A DNA stretch of 64,000 nucleotides, taken from the NCBI RefSeq assembly GCF_002407185.1, contig NZ_CP023563.1, positions 3,720,001-3,784,000 of the forward strand, in the 5' to 3' direction. The DNA comes from Brachybacterium vulturis (lineage in GTDB: Bacteria; Actinomycetota; Actinomycetes; Actinomycetales; Dermabacteraceae). A model generated the notes under the pieces. The model was not told the origin of the DNA. It did not search any database and worked only from the letters and a program-made list of their open reading frames with translations. Both the position numbers and the translations under genes were made by a program. Below are positions 34,261 to 43,895 of this stretch, piece by piece; the stretch's first letter is position 1; each line of letters opens with the position of its first letter.

Positions 34261-35297
34261 GCGGGGGTGCGACGAACGTCCGCGGCAGAGGCCGTGTGAC
34301 CCGCAAGGACGTGGCTCGGGTCGCCGGCACCTCGACAGCGATCGTCAGCTACGTGATCAACAACGGCCCCCGGCCGGTGGCTGAGCGGACACGGCAACGA
34401 GTCCTCGCTGCGATCGAGGAGGTCGGGTACGTGCCGGACACGGTTGCCCAGGCGCTTGCCTCCGGCGTGAGCGGCCTCTACGGACTGATCGTCCCTGACA
34501 TCTCCAACCCATTCTTCGCCGCGCTCGCCCACGAACTCGAGGACAGCACGTCCGAGTCCGGCCATATCCTCCTGCTAGGGGACTCCGCGGAGGACAAGGA
34601 CAGGGAGAAGGAGCTGATCTCCACGTTCGTCCGCCGCCGCGTCGACGGCCTGCTGTTCGTGGGCGTCGACAGCCACCCCGACCTCTCGGCCGCCTTCGAC
34701 GGGGAAGTGCCGGTGGTCATTCTCGACCGTGTGGATCCGGAGCACCTCGCTTCCTCCGTGGCTGTCGACAACGTCGCCGCAGCGCACGCCGTCACCGCGC
34801 ACCTCGTGACGCACGGCTACCGCGAACATGCGATCATCACGGGTCCCGAGCAGCTGCTCACCGCGCGCGAGCGTCTCCAGGGGTGGCGATCTGCCCTCGC
34901 CGAAGCGGAGCTCCTGGCGGATCCACGGTGGATCGTCGAGGCGCCATTCACGCGTCGCGGCGGCTATGACGCCGGCAGCGCGCTGATCACCTCAGGACCT
35001 CGGCCAAGAGCAGTGTTCGCCTCGAACGAGCTGCAGGCCGTGGGGTTGCTCGCCGCGGCCGCCGAGCATGGACTGCGTGTACCGGACGAGCTCGCAGTCA
35101 TCACCTTCGACGGTACCGAGATGTCGGAGTACACCGCACCAAAGCTGTCGGGGGTGGTCCAGCCCCTCGATGAGATCGCCCGCGCGGCGGTCGCGATGTT
35201 GCCCGGCAAACACCGCTCGACATCATTCGCTCCTCGGCATGAGAGATGCGGCTACACCATTCGTCTTCGCCCGTCCTGCGGGCACCATCCCGACTGA
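34257..35297 (+). CDS. LacI family transcriptional regulator
   Basis: 346 residues. The HTH reads VTRKDVARVAGTSTAIVSYVINNGP and hinge ERTRQRVLAAIEEVGYVPD (each shown in full below 20 in parts: DVARVAGTSTAIVSYV; RQRVLAAIEEVGYVP). The periplasmic-binding-like sensor includes GLIVPDISNPFFA, VDGLLFVGVD and ITFDGTEMSEY. ATGA overlap with the ribokinase shows coupling. It probably senses ribose or a nucleoside and controls the operon through the repeats at 33172-33202. Confidence 0.9.
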   Translation: MSGGATNVRGRGRVTRKDVARVAGTSTAIVSYVINNGPRPVAERTRQRVLAAIEEVGYVPDTVAQALASGVSGLYGLIVPDISNPFFAALAHELEDSTSESGHILLLGDSAEDKDREKELISTFVRRRVDGLLFVGVDSHPDLSAAFDGEVPVVILDRVDPEHLASSVAVDNVAAAHAVTAHLVTHGYREHAIITGPEQLLTARERLQGWRSALAEAELLADPRWIVEAPFTRRGGYDAGSALITSGPRPRAVFASNELQAVGLLAAAAEHGLRVPDELAVITFDGTEMSEYTAPKLSGVVQPLDEIARAAVAMLPGKHRSTSFAPRHERCGYTIRLRPSCGHHPD

Positions 35298-35339
35298 TCC
35301 ATGTCAGTCCCGTCAACGTCGACGTCAGAAAGGCATTCC

Positions 35340-36020
35340 ATGTCCAAGGAAACTCGCTCACAGGCTCCCCGGAAGTCACTGTGGGCCCGCTACGGCCAGC
35401 TCACACTCTTCATGATCCCCATCGGTGTCGCGACCAACTTCGTCGGCGGTCAGCTCGCCATCCTATTGAAGCTCCCGGTCTACTTCGACAGCATCGGGAC
35501 GATCCTCGTCGGCGCTCTTTGCGGCGGCCTGCCCGGAGCCCTCGTCGGTGCGATCTCCAATGTCATCAACTCGATCACCAATCCGACGACCATGGTCTAC
35601 GCGATCATCAACATCCTCATCGGACTCGCCGCCGGACTGCTTTCGAAGCGCGGCTGGTTCACCACCTTCGGCAAGGCGCTGGCGACGGTCATCCCCTTCG
35701 CCATCATCGGCGGGTTCGGCGGCGCCCTGATCAGTCTCTGGATCTTCGGCGGCCTCACGCCCAATGGTGTCTCGGTGATCACTGCAGCGCTGTATGCCTC
35801 AGGGTTCGACATGAACGTGGCCGTGTACCTCTCCGGTGTCCCGCTGGACCTCGTCGACAAACTGGTCGTGGTCGTGGTCGTCTTCCTCATCCTGCGCCGG
35901 GTCCCGTCCCGGCTGCTCGCGAAGCTGCCGCTCGGTCACGTCTTCATGGGCAGGGTGGTTCGGTTTGACTCAGCATCCAATGCAGAGCTCCGCGATCTCG
36001 ACGACGATCTGGCGCTCTGA
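35340..36020 (+). CDS. ECF transporter S (substrate-binding) component
   Basis: 226 residues with about six helices (FMIPIGVATNFVGGQLAILL, FDSIGTILVGALCGGLPGALVGAISNVI in parts, MVYAIINILIGLAAGLL, AIIGGFGGALISLWIFGG and a C-terminal KLVVVVVVFLIL). This is an ECF S component that selects the substrate. Start at ATG 35340 after AGAAAGG; an earlier ATG at 35301 lacks a ribosome site. It precedes T and ATPase genes and is coupled to the T gene by TGATG. Flanking ribokinase and nucleoside hydrolase point to nucleosides. Confidence 0.88.
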   Translation: MSKETRSQAPRKSLWARYGQLTLFMIPIGVATNFVGGQLAILLKLPVYFDSIGTILVGALCGGLPGALVGAISNVINSITNPTTMVYAIINILIGLAAGLLSKRGWFTTFGKALATVIPFAIIGGFGGALISLWIFGGLTPNGVSVITAALYASGFDMNVAVYLSGVPLDLVDKLVVVVVVFLILRRVPSRLLAKLPLGHVFMGRVVRFDSASNAELRDLDDDLAL

Positions 36021-36841
36021 TGATCTCGAATACCGTAGCGCCCCCCACCTTGGATGCCTCATATCTCGACCGCTTCCGGAAGCCTGCCAGCCTGGGCAAT
36101 CCGGTGCGTGATCTGAATCCTCTCGTCCTGCTGGCCTGCGCGGTACTGCTCGCTGTGGTCACCGCGATGCTGCCCGAGCTCGTCGGGTCGGCCGCAGTGT
36201 GCCTCGCTGCTGTCGTCCTCGCGTTCCTGGGCGGGGTTGGACGTCGTTTCGTGTCGGTCTTCGCGCGGCTGGTCCTGGCAGTCGGCGGGTTTCTGTTCGT
36301 GGTGCGAGTGATCTTCGCGAAGGATGCCGACACCTACTGGTCGTGGGGCCCGTTCGGCATCAGTCCCACCAGCATCACGGAGGCCGCCGGATTCACGGTG
36401 TTCGTGCTGGCGATGTGTGCGATCCTCACGCTGTTCTTCGCCTTCGTCCCGATCCGGCATCTGATGCTGGCCCTGGAAGACGTAGGCGTGCATCGAAAAG
36501 CCAGCTATATCGTGCTCGCCTCTTTCCAGGCGATCACCGACCTCGGGGCGAACGTCCGCACAGTCCTGGATGCTCAGAAGTCGCGGGGCGTGGAGACCGA
36601 GGGATCGATCGTGAGACGTGCCGGAGCATTCCTCCCCGTGCTGGCGCCGGTGTTCCTCTCCGCCATGTCCCAGACCGAGGAGCGAGCCCTGGCGCTCGAT
36701 GCACGCGCGTTCAACGTCAGCTCCCGGCACTCGCAATTCGTCTTCCTCCGTCGACCCGGGATCACCGATTGGGCGGTTTTGGGCGGCATGCTCGTCCTCA
36801 CCGTGGGAAGCATCATCGGAAAGGTACTGCTGTGGCATTGA
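36020..36841 (+). CDS. ecfT: ECF transporter T component
   Basis: 273 residues with helices at about 30-80, 95-130 and 240-270. The two Ala-Arg-Gly-type coupling motifs are visible as AQKSRGVE (about 188-195) and ALDARAFN (about 227-234); they bind the ATPases. Start ATG overlaps the S-component stop by one base (TGATG). It anchors the S protein and both ATPases in one complex. Confidence 0.9.
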   Translation: MISNTVAPPTLDASYLDRFRKPASLGNPVRDLNPLVLLACAVLLAVVTAMLPELVGSAAVCLAAVVLAFLGGVGRRFVSVFARLVLAVGGFLFVVRVIFAKDADTYWSWGPFGISPTSITEAAGFTVFVLAMCAILTLFFAFVPIRHLMLALEDVGVHRKASYIVLASFQAITDLGANVRTVLDAQKSRGVETEGSIVRRAGAFLPVLAPVFLSAMSQTEERALALDARAFNVSSRHSQFVFLRRPGITDWAVLGGMLVLTVGSIIGKVLLWH

Positions 36842-37704
36842 TCGAGATGCGCGACGTGAACTTCACGTACGCCTACGCGGACGCTCCCGCGCTGCAGGGG
36901 GTCAACCTCGTGCTCCAGCCCGGACTGCTGTACGGGGTGGTCGGACGCAACGCCAGCGGCAAGTCCACGCTGTGCAACGTGATGCGCGGGATCGTCCCCA
37001 ACTTCCACGACGGCGAGCTCACGGGCGACGTCGACGTGCTCGGCACCCCTCTGCGCGACTGGGACCCGGCGGAGCTCTCCCGCCGGATCGGGTACGTGTT
37101 CCAGAACCCCTTCACCCAGATCTCCGGGATCCGCGACACCGTCTTCGAGGAGATCGCGCTGGGGCTCGAGCACCTGGGCGTCGACCGAGAGCAGATGATC
37201 GCGCGAGTGATCGAGGTGGTGCACGAGCTCGGTATCGAGGCACTCGTCGAGAAGGACCCCAACGGTCTGTCAGGAGGCCAACGCCAGAAGGTTGCCTTCG
37301 CCTCGATCCTCGCCATGGATGCCGACGTCCTGGTCATCGATGAACCGACCTCGCAGCTGGACCCCGAGTCCACGGAGGAGGTCTTCGCGATCATCCGGCG
37401 GCTCAAGGAGAAGGGGAAGTCGATCATCCTGGTGGAGCACTCGATCGATCTGCTCGCCGAGTACGTCGACCGCATCATCGTGCTCGACGGTGGACGGGTC
37501 ACGGCAGAAGGGCCGGCGCAGGATGTGCTGACTTCCCCCGCGCTCGACGCCGCCGGCGTTCCCCGACCGGAGGTCACCGAGATCGCCCATCGGCTCGAGG
37601 CCCAGGGGCGAGGTCTCGACACCACCCCGATCACGAAGGACGCGGCGAGAACTGTCCTCTCCGCTCGACTCCAGGAGACATCACGTGACCATTCGACTCG
37701 ATGA
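36832..37704 (+). CDS. ECF transporter ATPase, first subunit (canonical)
   Basis: 290 residues. Walker A GRNASGKSTL, Q-loop VFQNP, signature LSGGQRQKVAF, Walker B VLVIDEPTSQLD and switch His in VEHSID are all intact. GTG 36832 (VALIEMRDV) follows GGAAAGG and overlaps the T gene by 10 bases. The gene overlaps the second ATPase by 20 bases. Together they power nucleoside uptake. Confidence 0.92.
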   Translation: MALIEMRDVNFTYAYADAPALQGVNLVLQPGLLYGVVGRNASGKSTLCNVMRGIVPNFHDGELTGDVDVLGTPLRDWDPAELSRRIGYVFQNPFTQISGIRDTVFEEIALGLEHLGVDREQMIARVIEVVHELGIEALVEKDPNGLSGGQRQKVAFASILAMDADVLVIDEPTSQLDPESTEEVFAIIRRLKEKGKSIILVEHSIDLLAEYVDRIIVLDGGRVTAEGPAQDVLTSPALDAAGVPRPEVTEIAHRLEAQGRGLDTTPITKDAARTVLSARLQETSRDHSTR

Positions 37705-38479
37705 CGTGTCGTTCGCCTATCCCGATGGCTCACTCGCCGTTGATCGAGTGAACCTCGCCGTCGCCGCCGGCGAACGGGTGGCGATCATCGGCCAGAACGG
37801 CGCTGGCAAGACCACCACTGTGAAGCTCATGAACGGCTTGCTGAGACCCACCACGGGACGGGTTCTGGTGGACGACGTCGACACGGCGTCCCAGACCACC
37901 GCCACGACAGCACGCCAGGTCGCCTATGTCTTCCAGAACCCCGACGACCAGATCTTCGGGACGGACGTCCGCAGCGAGCTCGAGTACATCCCTCGTCACG
38001 ACAGATGGAGCGCTGAGAGGACGAACGAGCGCGTCCGCCGTGCCGTGAAGATGACCGGTATCGGCAAGTACCTGGACCTCAACCCCAACGACCTGCCGTT
38101 CGCGATCAAGAAGTTCGTCGCGATCGCCGCCATGCTCGTCGGCGAACCGCGCTACGTGATCCTCGACGAGCCCACCGCAGGTCTCGACGGACGCGGGCTC
38201 GCCTTGCTGAAGCGCCTCATCGGTCAGCTCGAGGACGAGGGCACCGCAGTGGTCACCATCACCCATGACATGCGGTTCGTGGCCGACACCTTCGACCGTG
38301 TCGTGGTGATGGCACAGCGACAGGTCATCGCCGACGCTCCCGCTACGGAGATCTTCGATGACGATGACGTCTTGGCCCGAGCCCGGCTGCAGCGGCCGGT
38401 CGGTGCGCAGCTTGCCCAGGACCTGGGCCTGGCGCCGGCATCCCTGCAGCTCGACGATGTCGTCGCCCTGATCCCCTGA
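37685..38479 (+). CDS. ECF transporter ATPase, second subunit (degenerate signature)
   Basis: 264 residues. Walker A IGQNGAGKTTTVKL, Q-loop VFQNPDDQ, Walker B YVILDEPTAGLD and switch His TITHDMRF are present. The ABC signature, normally LSGGQ, is NDLPFAIKKFVAIAA here. In a heterodimer this would leave one composite ATP site (the one made with this signature) impaired. GTG start overlaps the first ATPase gene by 20 bases. A similar DLPxSxRK signature is known, from memory, in other ECF second ATPases. Confidence 0.9.
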   Translation: MTIRLDDVSFAYPDGSLAVDRVNLAVAAGERVAIIGQNGAGKTTTVKLMNGLLRPTTGRVLVDDVDTASQTTATTARQVAYVFQNPDDQIFGTDVRSELEYIPRHDRWSAERTNERVRRAVKMTGIGKYLDLNPNDLPFAIKKFVAIAAMLVGEPRYVILDEPTAGLDGRGLALLKRLIGQLEDEGTAVVTITHDMRFVADTFDRVVVMAQRQVIADAPATEIFDDDDVLARARLQRPVGAQLAQDLGLAPASLQLDDVVALIP

Positions 38480-38540
38480 GCAGCGCGCAGACGGCCACCA
38501 CCGACCGGCAGCTCCCTCCCGACGAAAGAGACCAGAAGAA

Positions 38541-39530
38541 ATGACAACCCCCGTCATCTTGGACGTGGACACCGGCATCGACGATGCGATGGCGCTCATG
38601 TTCGCCCTACGGCACCCGGAGATCGACGTCCGAGCAATCACCTGCGTCGCCGGCAACACGTCGTTGGACAACGTCGTGGCTAACACCCTGCGCATCCTCG
38701 ACCTCGTCGGAGCTCCGCAGATACCCGTCGCCGGCGGCGCACTGTGCCCGTTGATCGAGAGCTCCAGGGACGCGTCGTGGGTGCATGGCGCGACCGGACT
38801 CGGATCGATTGTGCTCCCGGCCAGCACTCGGACACCGCAGCCCGTCCATGCGATCGAGCTGATGCGACGGACCATCGTCGAGGCGAGTGAGCCGATGACG
38901 CTCGTCTCGCTCGCGCCGATGACGAACCTCGCTCTCCTGCTGCGGATGCATCCGGAGGTCACCGGCAACCTCGAGCGGATCGTGTTCATGGGTGGGTCGG
39001 CGGTCGGCGGCAATGCGAGTGCCGTGGCCGAGTTCAACGTGTGGCACGATCCTGAGGCCGCCCACATCGTGCTGAGCAGCGGTGTTCCTCTGATGATGTA
39101 CGGCCTGGACGTGTTCGACGCGGTCGAGGTGCCGGCACAGCGGGTCGCGCCGCTGCACACCATGGACAGTGAGATCTCCCGTACCCTCGGCGCGCTGATC
39201 GACCACGAAGCCGTCGATCCCGCCAGCGGCGCTACCCACAGCAACAGGCTGATCGGCGACGCCGGCGCACTGTGCGCGATGGTGGCACCCGAACTCTTCG
39301 GATTCGAGCGACGTCCCGTGCACGTCGAGCTGGCACCAGGATTCAGCCGCGGTCAGACCCTCGTCGATCGGCGCGCGCATGGCGGCGAGTCGGCGATCCA
39401 CGGGGCCGGCGGAGGGCCGTGGCCGCTTGTGGATGTCACCCTCACCTGTGGCGTGACGGAGGTCCTGGATCTGTTCTTCGGGATCATCCTCCGGGAGCAG
39501 AACGTGTTACGGGTCCCCGTCACCAGCTGA
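38541..39530 (+). CDS. Nucleoside hydrolase (IunH/Rih family)
   Basis: 329 residues. The Ca2+/ribose site is DVDTGIDDA (8-16). VHGATGLG, MGGSAVGGNASAVAEFN and a C-terminal DVTLTCGV are typical of inosine-uridine hydrolases, which split nucleosides into base and ribose. It is the last gene of the operon, 61 bases after the second ATPase gene, with a weak ribosome site. Product ribose would go to the ribokinase encoded at the start of the operon. Purine versus pyrimidine preference is not clear. Confidence 0.92.
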   Translation: MTTPVILDVDTGIDDAMALMFALRHPEIDVRAITCVAGNTSLDNVVANTLRILDLVGAPQIPVAGGALCPLIESSRDASWVHGATGLGSIVLPASTRTPQPVHAIELMRRTIVEASEPMTLVSLAPMTNLALLLRMHPEVTGNLERIVFMGGSAVGGNASAVAEFNVWHDPEAAHIVLSSGVPLMMYGLDVFDAVEVPAQRVAPLHTMDSEISRTLGALIDHEAVDPASGATHSNRLIGDAGALCAMVAPELFGFERRPVHVELAPGFSRGQTLVDRRAHGGESAIHGAGGGPWPLVDVTLTCGVTEVLDLFFGIILREQNVLRVPVTS

Positions 39531-39559
39531 CGCGTCACTGTCGCGGGGACTGCCGCACC

Positions 39560-39720
39560 TCATCCGCTGATGAAGAGCCTCGAGGAATGGCTGTTGATCA
39601 AAGCGGCGAGATCCTCCGGTCCGCTGTCCAATCTTTCGGACGAGAACAGCAGCGGCATCAACAGGGACATCTTCATGACGGTGAAGGACTGGCAAGAGGT
39701 CTCTTGCCACTCATTGTGGC
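39560..39720 (-). pseudogene. Possible C-terminal remnant of a regulator upstream of uidA
   Basis: The minus strand reads MKMSLLMPLLFSSERLDSG, PEDLAALINSHSSRLFISG and a stop at 39560-39562. It resembles the last helices of TetR-type regulators but is too short to be sure. TetR-type UidR controls uidA in enterobacteria, so the place is suggestive. The rest of 39531-39867 holds only the uidA ribosome site as far as I can see. Confidence 0.25.
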
Positions 39721-39867
39721 TGCCAGCCCATCGTGCGCCCGTCGGTCCATTCCCCAGGGAAGGGAACCTGCGGCAACACCCGTCTTCGGCGCTGGAAGAG
39801 GGCGAGACTCGAGCCAGCTGTTGAGCCGACGAGGCTCGTCGCGACCAGTCAAGGAGAACCGCCGACC

Positions 39868-41640
39868 ATGCTCAGGCCACAGGATAATCAGATCCGAGAA
39901 CGCAAGAACCTCAACGGAATGTGGCAGTTCCGGCTGGATTCCGACGGGACGGGCCGTTCCGACGGATGGTATTCCGGCGCCCTGCCGGAGGCCGAGTCCA
40001 TGGCGGTCCCGGCCAGCTTCAACGATCTCTCCACCGATGCGGCCACTAGAGATTTCGTGGGTGACATCTGGTACCAGAACGACGTGAAGATCCCGCGCGG
40101 CTGGCAGCACGACAGAGTGGTCCTCCATTTCGAGTCCGCGACGCACCGCGCGACGGTCTGGGTGGACGACGTCGAGGTCGTCTCCCACGAGGGTGGCTAC
40201 CTGCCGTTCGAAGCGGACATCACCGGGCACGTCACGCCGGGGCAGACTGCCCGCGTCACCGTCTGCGTCAACAACACCTTGTCGTTCCAGTCCATCCCGC
40301 CCGGTGTCATCGAGGAGACCCCGGCGGGGAGGAAGCAGATCTACTGGCACGATTTCTTCAACTACGCCGGCATCCATCGCTCGGTGTGGCTCCACACCAC
40401 GCCGCGCGCGCATCTCGAGGACGTCACCGTGACGACCGCTGTCGAGGGCGGCACCGGGATCGTCACCTGCGACGTCTCGAGCCTCGGGGCGGAAGGCCTC
40501 ACGGTGCGGGCCATCATCCGCGATGCCGATCGCCACGTGGTCGCCGAGGCGCAGGGGCACTCCGCCACCTTGAGCATCGCCGACGTGATCCTGTGGAAGC
40601 CCCTCGCCAGCTACCTCTACGACCTGGAGGTCCAGCTGGTCGACGGTGAGGACGTGGTCGACAGCTACCACCAGAAGATCGGTGTGCGCACCGTCGAGAT
40701 CGACGGCGCACGCTTCCTGATCAATGGCGAGCCGTTCTACTTCACCGGCTTCGGCATGCACGAGGACCACATCACGATCGGCAAGCAGCACGACAACGCC
40801 TCCATGATCCGTGACTTCGAGCTGCTCGACTGGATCGGCGCCAATTCGCTGCGCACCTCGCATTACCCGTATTCCGAGGATGTCATGGACTACTGCGACG
40901 AGAAGGGCATCGTCGTCATCGATGAGACGCCTGCCGTGGGCATGAACATGGCGCTCGGCGGGGGGATCTTCGGCGGGCAGGGATATGAGACCTTCTCCCC
41001 GGAGACCATCAACGACGACACCCAGGCCGTCCATGCGGATGTCATCCGCGATCTGATCGCCCGCGACAAGAACCATCCCAGCGTCGTCATGTGGTCGATC
41101 GCGAACGAACCCGAGTCCGACAGCGAGGGCGCCGAGAAGTACTTCGGGCCGCTCTTCGAGGTGGCCCGTGAGGCGGACCCGACCCGTCCGGTCGGTTTCG
41201 TCAACGTGATGCTCTCACCGCACGGGAAGTGCCGCGTCAGCCAGTTCGCCGACGTCCTGATGCTCAACCGCTACTGGGGGTGGTACGTCGCCACCGGCGA
41301 CCTGGTCGCCGCCCAGGCGATGGCTCGTGCGGAGCTGACCGCATGGGCGGGGGACGGCAAGCCGATCATCATGACCGAGTACGGCGCAGACACGTATCCG
41401 GGCGAGCATCAGCTGCCTGCCCAGCCGTGGTCGGAGGAGTACCAGAACGCCTATCTGGACGCCAACCACGAGGTGTTCGACGAGATCGACGCGGTCGTCG
41501 GCGAGCAGATGTGGAACTTCGCGGATTTCATGACCACTGCGGGGATCATGCGCGTCGGCGGGAACAAGAAGGGGGCCTTCACCCGCGATCGTCAGCCGAA
41601 GATGGCGGCGCACCACCTTCGCCGCCGCTGGTCCAAGTAG
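39868..41640 (+). CDS. uidA: Beta-glucuronidase (GH2)
   Basis: 590 residues with sugar-binding, immunoglobulin-like and TIM-barrel domains in GH2 order. The acid/base is in IANEPE (Glu414), the nucleophile in MTEYGADT (Glu504), and the glucuronate-specific NxK motif is N566-K-K568. These numbers align almost exactly with E. coli GusA (Glu413, Glu504, Asn566, Lys568), so glucuronidase rather than galactosidase activity is well supported. AAGGAG precedes ATG 39868. It converges on GH3 across a strong terminator. Confidence 0.95.
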   Translation: MLRPQDNQIRERKNLNGMWQFRLDSDGTGRSDGWYSGALPEAESMAVPASFNDLSTDAATRDFVGDIWYQNDVKIPRGWQHDRVVLHFESATHRATVWVDDVEVVSHEGGYLPFEADITGHVTPGQTARVTVCVNNTLSFQSIPPGVIEETPAGRKQIYWHDFFNYAGIHRSVWLHTTPRAHLEDVTVTTAVEGGTGIVTCDVSSLGAEGLTVRAIIRDADRHVVAEAQGHSATLSIADVILWKPLASYLYDLEVQLVDGEDVVDSYHQKIGVRTVEIDGARFLINGEPFYFTGFGMHEDHITIGKQHDNASMIRDFELLDWIGANSLRTSHYPYSEDVMDYCDEKGIVVIDETPAVGMNMALGGGIFGGQGYETFSPETINDDTQAVHADVIRDLIARDKNHPSVVMWSIANEPESDSEGAEKYFGPLFEVAREADPTRPVGFVNVMLSPHGKCRVSQFADVLMLNRYWGWYVATGDLVAAQAMARAELTAWAGDGKPIIMTEYGADTYPGEHQLPAQPWSEEYQNAYLDANHEVFDEIDAVVGEQMWNFADFMTTAGIMRVGGNKKGAFTRDRQPKMAAHHLRRRWSK

Positions 41641-41680
41641 GGGCAGCGCGCCGGTCCTGCAGCTCTGCGGTGCGGTGCCG

Positions 41681-41713
41681 GACTGCGGGGCGGGGTGAGC
41701 CCGCCCCGCAGTC
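41681..41713. terminator. Bidirectional terminator between uidA and GH3 gene
   Basis: GACTGCGGGGCGGG pairs with CCCGCCCCGCAGTC across the loop GTGAG, a perfect 14-bp stem, placed between two convergent genes. No U-run is needed in such GC-rich terminators. Confidence 0.85.
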
Positions 41714-41727
41714 TCAGCGGGGTGCGC

Positions 41728-43872
41728 TCACCGGATGGTGAGCGCGAGGGGGTGCGGGGTGTCCGCGCTGGAGGTCCCGGCGTGCAGCGTGTACTGCCCG
41801 GCCACGATGCGGAAGTCACCGGTGCCGTAGTCCCAGACGGAGAACGGCTTGGCCGTGGCGGCGGGGTCGAGGGTGATCGATACCTGCCGGCTCTCCCCCG
41901 GCGCCAGCCACACCTTCTGGAAGCCGATCAGCCGGCGCGGAGGCTGGTGCAGCTCACGGGGCATCTCGACGTATACCTGGACCACTTCCGCACCCCGGCG
42001 CTCACCGGTGTTGGTGACCGTGGCGCTGACGATGATCGGCTCATCGCCGCTGGTGGCGGCCGCAGAGGCCGACACCTCGCTGACGTCGAACGTCGTGTAC
42101 GACAGCCCGAACCCGAAGGGGAAGGCGGGCTCGACATCGTTCGCCTGGTGCCAGCGGTATCCCATCTCCAGGCCCTCGGTGTAGCGGATGACCGGGTACC
42201 CCTCCCCCTCGACCACTCCGGGGTAGCGCTCCTCGTGGTGTCGGTAGAGGGTGTCCTCCTCGGATCTCGGGTAGGTGGTGGGGAGCTTCCCCGACGGGTT
42301 CACGGCGCCCAGCAGGAGGTCGGCCACCACATGCCCGTCCTCGGTGCCCTGGTTCCAGACCTCGAGCACGGCGGGCGCCTGGTCCAGCCATGGCATGAGG
42401 ACCGGAGAGGAGTCCTTGAGCACGACGACGCTGTGGGAGTTCTGTCCGAGCAGCGCATCGATCATGTCGTCCTGGTGATCGCCCATGGCGATGCCGGGGC
42501 GGTCGGCGCCCTCGCTGGCCACCAGGCCCGCCATGATGACGACGGTGCTCGCGTGAGCGGCCGCCTCCTTCGCCTCCTCCAGGTTGGACAGGTCGCGGGC
42601 CACCGTGAACGTGCGTGCCGTCGCCGTGCTCCCCAGCCCCTGGAGCACGTCTCGCATGCCGTCCAGCGGCGTCACCGTGTAGAGCGGGTCGACCTTGGAG
42701 CTGCCTCCACCGCCCTGGCATGCGTCGTCCACGTACTCCGGCTGACCGATGATGAGCAGGTCGCCGACGGTGGCGGGATCCAGCGGGAGGGTGCCGTCGT
42801 TCTTCAGCAGGACGGCGAGCTGCTCCCCGATCTCCCGAGCGATGGCCCCGTGCCCGGCGGCGTCGATCGTGCCGGGGTCGTAGACGCTCTCGAAGTGACC
42901 GAAGCGGAACATCTGCGTGAACCGGCGCACCAGGGCGCGGTCCACCGTCTCGATCTCCAGGCTCGTGTCGCTCAGCGCGCTCTTCACGGACGTCTCGTTG
43001 AGCCACTTCGCATCGGGCATCTCCAGATCCATGCCGGCGTTCAGCGACGCCGCTGCGGACCGGCATGACCAGAAGTCGGACTGGACGTAGCCGGTGAAGC
43101 CCCATTCCGTCCGGAGGATGTCGTTCAGGAGATAACGGCTCTCCGTCGCGTAGGTCCCGCGGACACGGTTGTAGGCGCTCATGACCGCGGCGACCTCCGC
43201 GTCCTTCACGATCATCTCGAAGGGCAGCAGGTACAGCTCCCGCAGGACGTGCTCATCGAGCTCGACGTCGACGCGGAAGCGCTCCGTCTCCTGATCGTTC
43301 ACCGCAAAGTGCTTCGCCATGGCGATGACGTCGTGGCTCTGGATGGCCTTGGTGACCTCGACCCCCATCACCCCGGAGAGGAACGGGTCCTCGCTGAAGT
43401 ACTCGAAGTTGCGCCCGGCGATGGCGGTCCGGTGCAGGCACACCCCGGGACCCTCGAGCACATGCTGCCCCAGCGTCGCGGCCTCGGAGCCGATGAGATC
43501 GCCGTAGCGGCGGGCGAGCTCGGGGTCGAAGCCCGCAGCCAGCCCGATCGTCATCGGCAGCGAGGTGGCCGGCGGGCTCGGCGTGCCGTCCCCCATGCCC
43601 ACTCCCACCGGACCGTTCGTGATCCGGAAGCGGGGGATGGCGAGGTCGTCGTCGGCCGCGACGTGCCGTTCCACCTGGATCTGGGACGCGAGCCGATCCA
43701 TATCCTCTTGCGTGGTCACCTGAGCAGCCAGGCTGTAGATGTCGATCGTCTCCATGTTGCCGTGGAGCTGTCCGATCTTCTGCTCCAGCGACATCGCGAG
43801 CACAAGCTGCTCCGCCCGGTGCTTCGGACTCGATGCAGTGTTCATCCACGGCTGGGCTACGGCGTCAGTCAT
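41728..43872 (-). CDS. GH3 beta-glycosidase
   Basis: 714 residues with the (beta/alpha)8 domain, alpha/beta sandwich and a C-terminal fibronectin-III-like domain (about 615-690). KHFAVNDQE is the substrate-site lysine-histidine, and YVQSDFWS holds the nucleophile Asp (SDW is more usual). GPVGVGMGDG and GRNFEYFSEDPFLSG are classic GH3 tracts. No signal peptide is seen, so it acts in the cytoplasm. It is downstream of the GPH symporter on the same strand and probably cleaves an imported beta-glycoside. Confidence 0.92.
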   Translation of the reverse strand: MTDAVAQPWMNTASSPKHRAEQLVLAMSLEQKIGQLHGNMETIDIYSLAAQVTTQEDMDRLASQIQVERHVAADDDLAIPRFRITNGPVGVGMGDGTPSPPATSLPMTIGLAAGFDPELARRYGDLIGSEAATLGQHVLEGPGVCLHRTAIAGRNFEYFSEDPFLSGVMGVEVTKAIQSHDVIAMAKHFAVNDQETERFRVDVELDEHVLRELYLLPFEMIVKDAEVAAVMSAYNRVRGTYATESRYLLNDILRTEWGFTGYVQSDFWSCRSAAASLNAGMDLEMPDAKWLNETSVKSALSDTSLEIETVDRALVRRFTQMFRFGHFESVYDPGTIDAAGHGAIAREIGEQLAVLLKNDGTLPLDPATVGDLLIIGQPEYVDDACQGGGGSSKVDPLYTVTPLDGMRDVLQGLGSTATARTFTVARDLSNLEEAKEAAAHASTVVIMAGLVASEGADRPGIAMGDHQDDMIDALLGQNSHSVVVLKDSSPVLMPWLDQAPAVLEVWNQGTEDGHVVADLLLGAVNPSGKLPTTYPRSEEDTLYRHHEERYPGVVEGEGYPVIRYTEGLEMGYRWHQANDVEPAFPFGFGLSYTTFDVSEVSASAAATSGDEPIIVSATVTNTGERRGAEVVQVYVEMPRELHQPPRRLIGFQKVWLAPGESRQVSITLDPAATAKPFSVWDYGTGDFRIVAGQYTLHAGTSSADTPHPLALTIR

Positions 43873-43895
43873 TGCAATTCCTTCACGGGGAGGTG

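Noticed and set aside
39570..39824. 84-codon plus-strand frame before uidA
   Set aside because: No ribosome site, no motif, and the minus strand gives a more regulator-like reading; I left it as a weak remnant.
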